A stretch of DNA of 64,000 nucleotides. It comes from Rhyzopertha dominica (lineage: Eukaryota; Arthropoda; Insecta; Coleoptera; Bostrichidae). Below are positions 23,481 to 36,200 of the stretch, piece after piece. The stretch lies in the NCBI GenBank assembly GCA_025024175.1, contig QCXZ01000045.1, positions 3,350,649-3,414,648 of the forward strand, in the 5' to 3' direction. Numbering within the stretch: the first letter of the stretch is position 1; the number at the start of each line of letters is the position of its first letter. The translations under genes were made by a program, and so were the position numbers. A model generated the notes under the pieces. It was given only the letters and a program-made list of their open reading frames with translations, was not told the DNA's origin and searched no databases.

Positions 23481-24211
23481 CAAATTATGGGAAAAGAATA
23501 ATCGACTGTCCTAGTTTTAAAAATAAAAATGATGAGCCAGTGAAACGGCTTATAAATCCGTTGTCATGGTCGGTAATATCGGATACCTGACGAACAACTG
23601 TGGTCGTAAGGTTCCGGTCAGCTACCTATAGGTGGCACGGCCATCTAACTGCGCAATTATTTTAAAATATTGTTTTGTGGTATTTGACGAATACAACAAA
23701 ACATTAATTTTATAAATACATCATGTCCAAGTAGTTTTTGTTGCAATAATTTAATTTCACCGCAAAAATTCTTGTTTCCATCCAAATTATTTGGTTTTGG
23801 TTCGTAGTTGGCGGTGCGCTTGACAGATGCCCTCACGTTGCGAGGTGAAAAGCATATGGCGTACGTTTTCTATTTTTGCAATTTGCATCGATATTAAGTT
23901 AGTATCATGTGTGTTGTAAGTACCTAATTTTTCGAGTATTTTTCCGTTATTTGGGCGTACATTATACACAGAATCGCGCTGTAAATAATTAGTATTATAA
24001 TAATCCGCGGAAGTTTGCGTGTGCGTATGTTAAGTTTTTTGTTGACGACTAAAAAAATCTGTCTGTGATATTAACGAATAAGTTCTGTTTATACAAAGGA
24101 GATTCGATTATTTATTGTACTTTTTATATAAGAGAACGTTATTCTTAAGTGACTCGAGTGATATACAAGTTTTGTGAGTAAACCAAAGAAGCTGACATTT
24201 TCGCGGGTGCT
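23481..24211 (+). promoter_or_regulatory. Upstream region and 5' UTR of 4E-T (distal promoter)
   Basis: No coding exon. A TATATAAG word at about 24125 lies some 85 bp before the first ATG at 24212 and could act as a TATA box with a start near 24155. This is weak evidence; TATA-less initiation is equally likely. Confidence 0.35.
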
Positions 24212-27200
24212 ATGCCGTTGTCAATTACAGAGGCGTCCGAACAAGAAAAGACAACATCCACTGAGGGACATGATGTTAAAGATGGTATGTATTTCCAGGT
24301 GTTTCGCTTTGTTATTAAATTCGCTGGGCTAATTAGCTCGGCTGTTTTTGACGTGTCTGTTCCGTGAATGACATTTTCATTAGTCTTTGTTCAAGTTTCC
24401 GTGTGCCTGCTTTTAGTACCGTAGAAAAAATTACGTAACGAAATATTGCGACTGTTTTTTTTTCCTGCAGAGGCAGATCTGTTTTTATTGGCCCTTCCGT
24501 AGCTATTCTAGCTATCGAAATTTAACAGAGCTGGCAAGGTTATTTACTGTTTTGATTCGCCTGTGACCTGCGGCGCTAATGGGTCGCTGCACTAGTAATA
24601 AACTGGCCTGGAAAATGCATTTCACGATTCGGCAATTTTCATTTAGCTGTCGATATAACGAAATTAGCAGACTTGCTATTTTCGTATTGTACATTTTTTG
24701 TATGCTGGTAGTCAGTGTTCAGCTTGATTCAGCTTTGTCTGCAAATGCAGTAGTTACATTTCATTATTGTTGTTAAATAAACAAATAATAGAAAAGTCTA
24801 AGTTACTGTTAATACGGCTGCATGCTGAATGCAATATCAAGTGCATTGATAACATTACCTATTTCTAACAAAGATATCTGATGACTAAAAAATCTATTTA
24901 AATCTTATCAAATTCACTTCAAGTACTTATATTGGACAGTTTAGATTAATTAATAAGTAGTAGGCAGTAGACTCCTTTAAACATAGGTTTTTTTAAGTCC
25001 ATTAAGTTATTAGCACCACATCATTTTATTACCAATTTGAAACTCATGCTATGCTGTTTAATTACAAAAAATCGTTTCTTTTTATTTTCTAGCAGAACTT
25101 TGATGTGATAACTTAACATTAAGCTAGCACCACAACACCGCCATATTCTAAACCCGTTACTTGAATTCAATTATTTCTATATCAGTATTAATTGCTAATT
25201 ATTATATGTCGATTAGTTTCATTACAATTTGTCCATTATTACAGAAGTTGCAGAAAAAACATGTGATTGATCAATAATATACAGGTATTCAAAATTATCC
25301 TCTTGTTAGTTGAATGTATTGAAGGTACCACATATGCACATTGTTTTAGTTTATTTTTTGTATTTTCTGCATTATAAACAGAAGATGCTAATTTGTTATT
25401 GCTATTTGTGTTTTGCCTTGGAAACGTCCAACAAATAAATAACACATTTGAAGTGACGGGCGTACAAAAAAAATTGTTGTATACAAAATCACATATTACC
25501 TATGCTGAATTATTATTTTCACTAATTATTATGTTGTATTATACTAAAACCATATAATTTCCAAATTACACATAAACCAATTAACACGATTAAACAATTC
25601 TACACACTGTTAAAAACAAAAACACCAAAAGAAACAAGAACACATACAATGTGCAGTATGTAAACAATGTAACAAACAATATATAGGACAAACAGAACAA
25701 TACTTAAAAAACAGACTACAACAACATAAAAATAATAACAACTACACAGCTTTAAAAAAACGTCAAGAACAAACGGCCCATAATACCAAAATTATTACTA
25801 CAGAACAACATAAGGTAAAAGACAATTTTTGGAAATGATACATGTACAAAAAACCTAAACACATGCTAACGACAGGACTGACATACAAGGACTAAGTAAT
25901 ACCCTTGATTATAATATTCGGAGTAATAAACTCAATGGTAATACCTACAACACTATCATTTAAACACACACGCTCACTGTCACATTTACCATCCACCCAT
26001 ATACACAATAATAGCAAAGGAATAAACTAAAAGGTACATTTTATATTATAAAAATTGTAAATATATTAATTTCATACTAGTTTGTCAAATTATAAAATAA
26101 AGATATTCGATAAAGACCTAAATTATAGGTCGAAACATGATATTAATATACGAGGGTGAATGCTTTCAGCGTCCATAATATAAGGTAATATTTTGTCGGA
26201 TAGATCGCTGTCTCTTGAAAACACTGACAAAAAGTTAATAGTCTGACGTTTCGATTACACCTGTAATCTTTGTCAAAGACGAAGAACCTCAAAATTTGTG
26301 GCAAGTGTTACTTAGGTCAAACTAAAAGAAAAGTAGGTACGCGTTTGAAAGAACACATACGTGCTACTAGGTTGCAACAGATAGATAAATCTTCCGTAGC
26401 TGAACACTCATATTAGACTAAACACATGATTGATTTTGATAAAACAAAAATTTTACATAGAGAAAAGTATTATCACAAACGTCTAATAAAAGAAGCTTTA
26501 GAAATGTGTAGGAATACTAATTTTGTTAGGGATTGTGGAAATTATGAATTAGGTGACATTTGGAAGGCTATTTTGTATTTATCTTTTATCAAGTAGTTCA
26601 TGTATATCTAGTAGGTAGGTAGTTCCTTTTTCATCTTTAGGTTCTTTTTTATCAGGTTGGCACGTTGTTTCTATGACTTCTCGCATCCTTGGTGATTTGT
26701 TTATTTACTTTCAAAATTTTGTTTGAACTTGTGTCAGGCAAATTTTGAGGTTCTTCGCCTTTGACAAAGATTACAGGTGTAATCGAAACGTCAGACTAAT
26801 AACTTTTTGTCAGTGTTTTCAAGAGGCAGCGATCTATCCGACAAAATATTATCTTATCATATTAATAGATACAAGTGTCTTTAATTTAATAAAAACAGGA
26901 GCCAGAACCTACAAATAAATACACTAAGCATAATTATACATAACATATGTAATAATAATAATCATAATAATAGTTTATTAAAGGCATATATAGCCTTTAC
27001 ATTATGTAGTAAAATAATGGGGTAACAATTCATCAAAGAACAATTTATAATGTGAATTTTGGAACAGTACTTATAACAAATATTGTTATGTAGAAGATAG
27101 ACGTAGAAATATAGAGATATATTTGTAACATATGTTTAGCACATGCACATGTTTAAGACAGTTTCGTTTAGTGCTATCTTTCAATTCTGGGGTGTTTCAC

Positions 27201-30200
27201 GCTTCACTTTTAGAAATTCCTCTGATCATAGTATTTATACTTATTATATTATTAAAATTCTGAAAAAGTTTTTTTGGGTCGTTTATTCATATATTTACTT
27301 TAAACAAAAGACAGCATGCTTGCATTTTAAATGTCTATGTGCCATTGGACATAAATTTAAAGTTACAATGTAATTTTTAGCTTACAGCTTTCTGCGAGGT
27401 TTTCTGATAAAAGCTATGTATGTATAGTGTCCTGATAACTTAAAAATTTCAATAAATGACAAGGTGTGTGCTATGTTGTCTACATAAAAACAATCCGAAG
27501 ACGGCTATTTTGATCTATTAGATCGCTTCAGCTCGGCTATAGTCCCAATGTAGACAACACAACACAGAAGTCATGCTTCTTAAGAAGAAGGCCAACAACA
27601 CAATGTCAGTATGCGAAACCAAACAGTTGCTGATAGATGTCGCTCCCTGAGACTGTTTGTTTTCCCATACTGATATTAAAAATTTCATTTGCTTTTGATG
27701 GAGGGCTGCGAGTGGAGGCTGAACTTATTCCAGTTTACAATTTGGCAGCTAGGAATTGTGCACTGGAGTTCATGGGGTCAAAGCAATAAATATAGCAATG
27801 CTAGTCTAACAATATATAAGGTACCTAGTTCTCACCAAAAATTGAGTTTCTCGTTAAGTTTTGATTATATTTTGTTAAACTGTGGTGGAGACAAAAACGT
27901 TTATTTCATATGTAGATATATAATTTGCATATTATGTAATTTATTATGTGGAATACTTAATACAAATATGTAAGGAAATGCATGATGGCATAGACTATAT
28001 GAAACAATTCATTAGGATAAATAAGAAAACATAATAGCATGTGTCAAATTGACTATATGGATCGCATTATCTGAAAAATTTGAAGACAAAGTCAATCATT
28101 CAAATGTATGTTCAATTGTTACTTCATGAAGAAAGAAAAACTTAATATGGCTCTGATGTTACCACTACATAGCTCGGAGAAACAATGAACATCAGTGTGG
28201 GGCTGCAATTTCCTAGCTTTTTATTAGTATAGTTAGCTGGATCCTCCCAAGGCAAAACTCAAACGGAAATAAAAAAAACACAACCTCAAAGAGTGAAAGA
28301 CAAAATCAGTACATGTTTATTGCTAAAAAAATACACACTTTTCACCTTCATATGTAAAATACTAATAGATTAATAAAAAAAAACTAAGTAGCAAGTGGAT
28401 AATTAATATCAATGTTATGACTCTTCATTCCAGAAAATTACAATTAATTGTTTGCCAATTTTGTGAATTATTAAGGAGTAGTCATACGGAGATCGATACG
28501 AATACACACACAAACAGAAATCAGATGTTAGCATGCAAAATAAAAAGTTCATCTACTCTACCCTGTACTCTGTTATTGCATGATGAGGCCATGCATGCTG
28601 AGAAGAATCAATTGTTATCGAACACAAAAGAAAGTGCTGAAATCTCACTTATGCTTCCATGTACTTCCACAGTACTTTCACGTACTTCTTTATGCTTCCA
28701 TCGTGTACTTCTGGCAGCCTTCCTTAGCAGTGTACACCTAACTCTGCGACAGTTAACCTCTTGGTAAGGAAGCAGTTTGAATGTTATATGTATATTTTAT
28801 TTTTCTGCTTTTATTAATAAGGAATTTTCAAATTCTTAATACCCCCTAACAGGTCTTTTTGATGGCTCCGTTAGGCATTTCAATATTATTTGTCGTCATG
28901 TGGTCAATGTCTTGTTTCCATGTTCTTTAGGTTAGCACCACATTTTACTACAAATCTGAAACTGATGTCATAATTTATTGCTTTTAATTGCAAAATAGTT
29001 AACAAATAAGGCTATTGCCATATTTTGAACCTTATCAGAAGTTGCCGATATCGATTGACAGTACCTTCATTCAAATTGGTTCATTATTATGGAATTTGCA
29101 GAAAAAAATATCTTTGAAATCTACTTGCAATGCCCTAACACCTACAATAAGTTTTTAAAATAGCTATGTATTATTTTAATATACCAATGGTACCTATATG
29201 CTATTGATTTGTTAAACCGTTCTGTTTCTTGCATGCGTAAAAGCAGGAATTATTCCCTTTTCACAGTAAACAGATGCTGGTTGTTTTGACTCACTCCCCT
29301 CACTTTTTGAGGCCGAGTAATATATTACTATTTTTGCCTAAAATGACAAATTGCTTACAAATATTTTTTGTTAGTATTAAGTAAAACATCTCTTTTCAAA
29401 TTGACATGTACTCAAGATTTAAAAAAATATATATATATATATGATGACACAACATTATATAGTACTTGATTAATTTGATCTCTTTCTAAATAAATATATG
29501 AAAAATATATTCTATTTGCTTACAATTTCAGTACAATTCATGGTATGCGATTTTTTATTGTATTTTAAAATGATTCTAGTCTAAGATCCCGAATAAGGTC
29601 GACCTACCCTCATCTGTTGATTGAATGAGGGGTATTTTTTATAAAAGATAATATTTAACAATCATGCATCGGTAGCCACTTTTTACCAAATGTTAGTTCT
29701 CTGTGTGATAAGAATAGCACTGATTTCCAAGTGTTACGAAAAGTGGAAGACATATTTGTTAGTGACATAACATATTAGTGATGATAAAAATTTTTCAGAG
29801 AATGAGTACAACATAGTGAATTTTGATCAATCAGATGCTGACTAAATCATTATTTTTATAAAGTAAATTTTGAGTTTTATTATATTTATTGTGTTAACAA
29901 TAAAAATGTTATTAATTTTCAATCGTTTACAATAATGTGTGTTAACACATAAATGGTAAAATTTGAAAGGTAAGTTAAGATTACTTATACCCATACAGTT
30001 ATTATTATTTTACTATATATTGTTACAATAAAAATTATTTTCAAATTATTTACTTAAAAAAAGCTCTTGGTTGTAGATTTGTCTTTCTCTATCACATAGA
30101 GTAGTATGTAGTAGTACCATATTGATGCGTGCAGCGGTTCTTTGAGTTTTACTCAAAGTCAAATATTTGTACTTTAAAGCGCGGCAACCCTAAGTTTGGC

Positions 30201-33200
30201 CAACTTTTTCTTGGGCAACCCATTACCATCGCGTTCGCAATAAAATTATCTTCATTATGATGTGTTTCAACTAAAATACAGATGAGGGTAAATTTATACT
30301 TCTAACTCCCCTGTTTAAACTTGGCAACCTAATTTTTTTATTTCATTTATGTCTTATACTTTCGATTATTACTACACTTTCTGATATTACGGATGAGGGA
30401 AGTGACCACAAAAAAGTTAAGAAATGAATTGTCAATTAACGGTAGTTTGGTCAGGATATGATTAGGCAACCCATGCACGGTTTGTTTCTTTTTACATTAG
30501 CTTTCATTTGAAATTCAATTAACAGATGAGGGTAGGTCGACCTTAGTCGCCATCTTGTACTATTCCTTTTCGGCTCTAGACATTCCTGGATAATCCTGTG
30601 ATGCAATCCTGCAATTGGGTATTATCACTTTTTTGAAAATTACATAAAATGAATCTTGGAGTGCATATATATTGTACGCCATGTTAAAAAAAAAAACAAA
30701 CAAAATATTTGTAGGTAGAGAATTTCAGGTCTGAAATTCGAATCTTAGGAGTCACCGCCAAAACGCTTCTATCCAAGGTTATTCAACTCGTGACGTCAAG
30801 TGTCATGTAAACATTACCGAGGAGCGCGCTGTTTAATGGTGTAGTATTTGTATTTGTGTGGTGTTTATTGAAAGGACGGTGTAAGAGGTCGCACCAAAAA
30901 GTGATTTGTGTAGTTTTACAACCATCTATTATATATGGAAAACAAAACAAGTATTGTTTTATACATGGTTATAAAAGTACTTCAGTCAGTACAGCTAAAA
31001 AAATTTTTGTAACTGTTCCTCAAGATTATCAACGTATGAGAAAGTTGTTTAAGGCCCATAGACGTGATATGCCGTAATCGTAAGTTTGTTTTTATGTTGT
31101 GATGATCATCTTAATTGTTACTGAAGTTTTGTTATTCTTTTTGGGGTTATAAGTGTTTACCATTTTGTTATAGCTCGAAGAGGATATGAAAAATTGTATG
31201 CGTTTTAAGTTGATGGAGGGAAATGTTATAATAAAGAACAATGTTGTTCCCCATATATTCGACTGTTGCCAGACCGTAAAGGAGCTCCAAGAGCCCCGAA
31301 ANTATATGGCAATTTATATTTATTCTGACCTCTAAAATAAATGTCAAGTTTAGGGTACATTTTTGATTCTTACATTTTTATGTTTACAGATAGTATGTTT
31401 CCAACAACCCACTGTGATCAAATTATCACTGCTACGTTAATTTGATAACAAGCTCACTTATGCTGTTGCTTTGTTGCTTTTACGTTCCTCATCTCCGCCG
31501 CGTTGAACCGCTCGTCGCTGTACACAAATTCCATAACAATGAACATGCCTTCAGAAGTCATAACTCATAAGTATTTTACTTTTTCTTGGCGTATTTTAAT
31601 TCGCTTGTCACAAAATGAACGCAAACAACAAACTGATAAATTGACGGGCTGAGGCTGACGCGTGACGCGCTAACCCCAGATGTAAACAAGTGGCCATTTA
31701 TAAGACACCTGACGTCACGCCTAGTATGTTCGCGTTTTGGCGGTCCCTTTAAATATTCACATTTTTAATATTAAAAATACACCTTACGATCCATTTTTTC
31801 GAATTTATAAGCTGTCACAGCTGTTTTGTGGATTAGATGCTACCTATTAATATGCAATTTAATAAAATATAAATACATGGCAAATACCCAATTGTGGCAG
31901 GTTGAGTTTTATAAATTACCTATCTTGGATGACCCCAGAGTGATAAATGATTTGGTAATAGATCTGGCGATCTAGTTGCCTCTTCTAATACCTGCTCACT
32001 ATTTTCATCAATTTGATTTTTCAACCTCCGAAGATGTCTAGCTGTCTCCCAGACTGATAGATTTGTATTCATTGCGAATTCGCCAAGTACTTCAATTTGG
32101 GCAGGTCATCGACTATTCGTTGTTGTCTTCTCATCTTTTTAACCACTCAAGTAGATTCTTGATATTTGAAGTGTCGTCTATTCGTATCGAATATGTTTAT
32201 TATTCAAATACAATAGAGTGGATGATATTCGTTCGAAATTGGCCTGAATAATATTTGATATGAATAAACGAATATTCGTATTTACTGGTACTAATATTAG
32301 TACTTGATTTATTCAAAAAAAATATTTTGCACAGCATCTGCTTTCCGAACATTCGTTTATTGGTTTTCGAATTAAACGAATACAAATAATTGTTTTTTCG
32401 CTTTCGAATAAAACGAATACGAATACTCGTTTATTAGTTTTCGAATAAGAATATTTGTTTATCCGTAATGTACAATTGATTAACAAAGTACTCTATAAAA
32501 TATGAAATATTTAATCATATATAAACAAAAGAAATTAACAACTACATAGAAGAAGGCTGTTTACTCAACTATGTTGGGCTATAGCTGGAAAATGATTAAA
32601 GATACATACAAATGCAAAAGACCAAATTTATAGAGAATAATGAGCTTGTTAATTTCGCATATAGGTACTGTAGCTGCAACTTGCACCGGAAATAACAAAT
32701 TTCAAAACACTGAACTCTTTGTTTTTTAGGAGTAATGGTACATTACTATATAGTTATGAAAAGGCTCTTCCATCAAATGCAGATACATGCATTTTTTTGA
32801 AGGTATGACCAAAAAGCAATATTTAAAGGGTACGGGATGACTTCAAATATTAGCATTTTGCCTATTTAAAGGCACAGCCGTGGCCTAGTAAATGATATAC
32901 AGTGTCCGCCACCTAAAACTCCCTAGGCTCGTATTTTCATTTTTTTTTTAGCTACAACCGTAGGTTATATGTCAAATTGTAGGTCTTTTAAAACTCTTTA
33001 AAAATACCATAGTGTTTCCAAAAAATTTTTTCCAAATTATGATATTTTGCAAATAAGGTTAATTTTTGTAAATATTTTTTTACTTTACTCCGTATAATAA
33101 ATATTGCTTCATAGTTGGATGCTGACTTATGTCTTCTTCAATTTGTGACATTACAATGTATGCCTACATATTCATCGCTGCATACAAAACCCCAAAATTT

Positions 33201-36200
33201 GGAGTAACTTTTAAATAAATCAAGTACAAAGTTCATTCTAAAGAAAGAGAGGCTAGAAAACGAAACTCTGCGATGAGGAGGCTAGTGTGTGATGTAGAAA
33301 TCCAAACTAGGCTCATCGCAGAGTGTTGTTTTCTAGCCCCTCTCTCTCTAGAACGAACTTTGTACTTGATTTATTTAAAAGTTACTCCAAATTTTGGGGT
33401 TTTGTGTACAGCGATGGGTAGGTAGGCATAGTTTGTACCGTAATAAGCTATTAAACTAACACTTAAAAAATTGTGAACAGGCCTATTAACAGAATGTGGC
33501 GGCGACGAGTTTTTCTTGTTTTTCATTAAGAAGGAGTAAAAATTACGCATATGTTGTAATGACACAAATTGAAAAAGACAAAAGTCAGCATTCAACTTTG
33601 AAGCATTATTTATTATACGAGATAAGGTAAAAATATTTGCAAAAATCAACTTCAGTTGCGAAATATCATAATCTGCAAAAAAATTTTTGGACACTCATTA
33701 CGCTATTTGTAAAGAGTTTAAAAAGACCTACAATTTGACATATAACTTAAGGTTGTACCTAAAAAAATAATGAAAATACGAGCCTGGGGAGTTTTAGGTG
33801 GCGGACCCTGTATAGTTCGTTTTTGATGTAACTTATGTTAAAAAAATCCAAAACAGTACTTTCATGATGTTTGTTTTTTGAAATTGAGAATTTTGAACAA
33901 AAAAAAGATTTTATGTAATTTGGATTACCTAGCCGAACTATATCACTTGAGTGTTTCTTTTTTATGTGAAATAATTACGCTTACAGATAGGAAATTGTTG
34001 TAGTGGGCTTGACTTGTATTTTAAAAGAATTTTAAAATACCAAACTCTCAAAATTGGGCATTATTGCCGTTGAACAAGAAATAAAAAACATCATTTTTGT
34101 GAGTACTCTTAACTTTGAATAATTATAATTTGATATGGGTTGATTTAAAAAAAACTTCAATACCGGCTTGTAGATAATTTAGTTGAGAACATTTTATGAT
34201 ACAGCAATTTTCCAATGAAAGTCACCCCAACCAAGATATTATATCGGAAAATTTTTCGCCCTTCTTTTAGAGAACAAAGGTTTCTGATAAAAGTTTTGGT
34301 CGCAAAATGTGGACCGGTAATTATCACCCCTGATCCCATTGGAAAATAAAAAGAAATCGAGACTAGTGAACAGTTTTCGACTGCGGTATACGTGTTTCCT
34401 GGGCTATTGCTTTAATGAATTTTTCGGAAGCTCACGCCTAGTGCAAATCCTGCAGTCCTCAGTCCAGAGAGGCGAACATTATTGTTGAACACGTACCGTA
34501 CCACTTTTTGTCTTGTTTCTTGCACACTTTTTGCAGTCCGCCATTTTCGATTTCCCGTTCAGTTTTGTGTTCTTTTAACGCTTAGCAGCATCGTTTGTCC
34601 CTCATCGGGATAATTTTGCGCTATAGTCTTGACGTTCGTGAGTCTTGTGTTTATTATTAAACTTTAGTTCTGTGTGTTTTAAAGACACGGTAAGACGATG
34701 GCCAGGGCGAAAAATGGAAATAGGTCTAAAAATGCGCCGCAGTCCGGTGTTATCGGTTTGCAGGCGAGAAAGAAGTTGCAGAAAGGACGCACTAAGCGGG
34801 TTTCTTGGCGTAAGTTATCTTTTAAATTGTTAATTGCATTTTGGACGTTTTTCGAGTTGCTTTAGATCAGGGATGGGCAGACTTTTGATCACCAAGGGCG
34901 AGTTTTTGTGTAAAAGTTAGTTGGAGGGCTATACAAATATCTTTTGAGATTAAAAAAAAAATAAGAATGCTAACTACTCTTTTACAAAATGTTGATTTGA
35001 TATATCAGTGTCGACCAAACTTTTTGCTAGTTATATTATGGGAACTTGTTTTAGATAGAATTACACAAATCAGACTTCTATGATAGTTTGTGCTTTTGAA
35101 AATTAATAGTTAGTATCTATAAGTGTTTCAGAAAGCATTTTATCCACGCAAGAATGTTTAGATGCGAGAGCGACGCTCGAGCGTTTAATTTTCTTAAGTG
35201 GATAAAATGCGACTGAAATACGAATGCAATACAATGTTTTATCCATAAACACAGGCATTTAGAACCAAAATCGTCGGAATTTCATCTGATTTCATAAAAA
35301 AATAATGTGACATTTCGCTGTGACAGCGGCTGCCAAACCCAAAATTCATAGAAATTAACTAAAGAAATATAGGGAGGTGTCGTTGCTATTTATCTCACTA
35401 GTGGAATAAAGTAATTTCATTATTCCATTAGTGGGTAATCAGGGGTTCGCAAGCACTTTTTTGTCAACAATAGTTAAGTGTTTCGCTACACACTGCAATA
35501 TATTTATATTTTTGGATTAGCTAAGTAACTAGTTCTGCAGCGAAAAATAGTCATTTGTTTTATGTTAACGGAACTTTCTAATGAATTATAATTCAAGTTG
35601 GTAAAAGGCACTGGCCTTAGACAATAAAGGGGCGCAAACGAATTGGAAAAAATTCATATAGATTTTAAATTACTCTACTATGAAGTTTGCGTACCAAGCA
35701 GAGGATAGAAAACGGCTCCTCGCAACGAGTCTAGGCGTATTTTTAAGACAGTCAGCAGTTGCTTCCCAGCTTATTAAACACAACAAGTACCAATTTCAGC
35801 ATGTTTCGTTGAAAATTGCAAGTATCGCACTTAAACCTCTTAGATTTCGTACGTCACTCGCTAGCCTCATCGCAGGGTATCGCAGCCTCTTTTCAGAACA
35901 AAAATTGAAATGTAACTCAAAATTTTGGGGTTTTGTGTACAGCGATGGATGTGTAGCCATATTTTCTACCGTAATAAGACATTAAAACCAACTAAATAGC
36001 CCTACTAATGATAAAATTAAATATATCATGGCCCTGGTCAAGTTTTGCCTAATATAATGGGAGCCCGTTGAAGTAATTAGCTTTTTAAGAATTTTCGTCC
36101 ACTGTATACAGAGTGATTTGCATAAGCACCAACACAGAGCGCCGCGGGCATGTAGGGAAGTCCAAAATATTGTGATTTAAAGCAACTTACCTATATGCTA

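Noticed and set aside
28417..28767. 116-codon open frame in 4E-T intron 1
   Set aside because: Low-complexity composition, no domain, no splice signals or upstream context; likely chance.
35680..35985. 101-codon open frame that could be an exon after the 34698 first exon
   Set aside because: Its sequence is shared with the MITE at 32900-33810, so it is repeat DNA.
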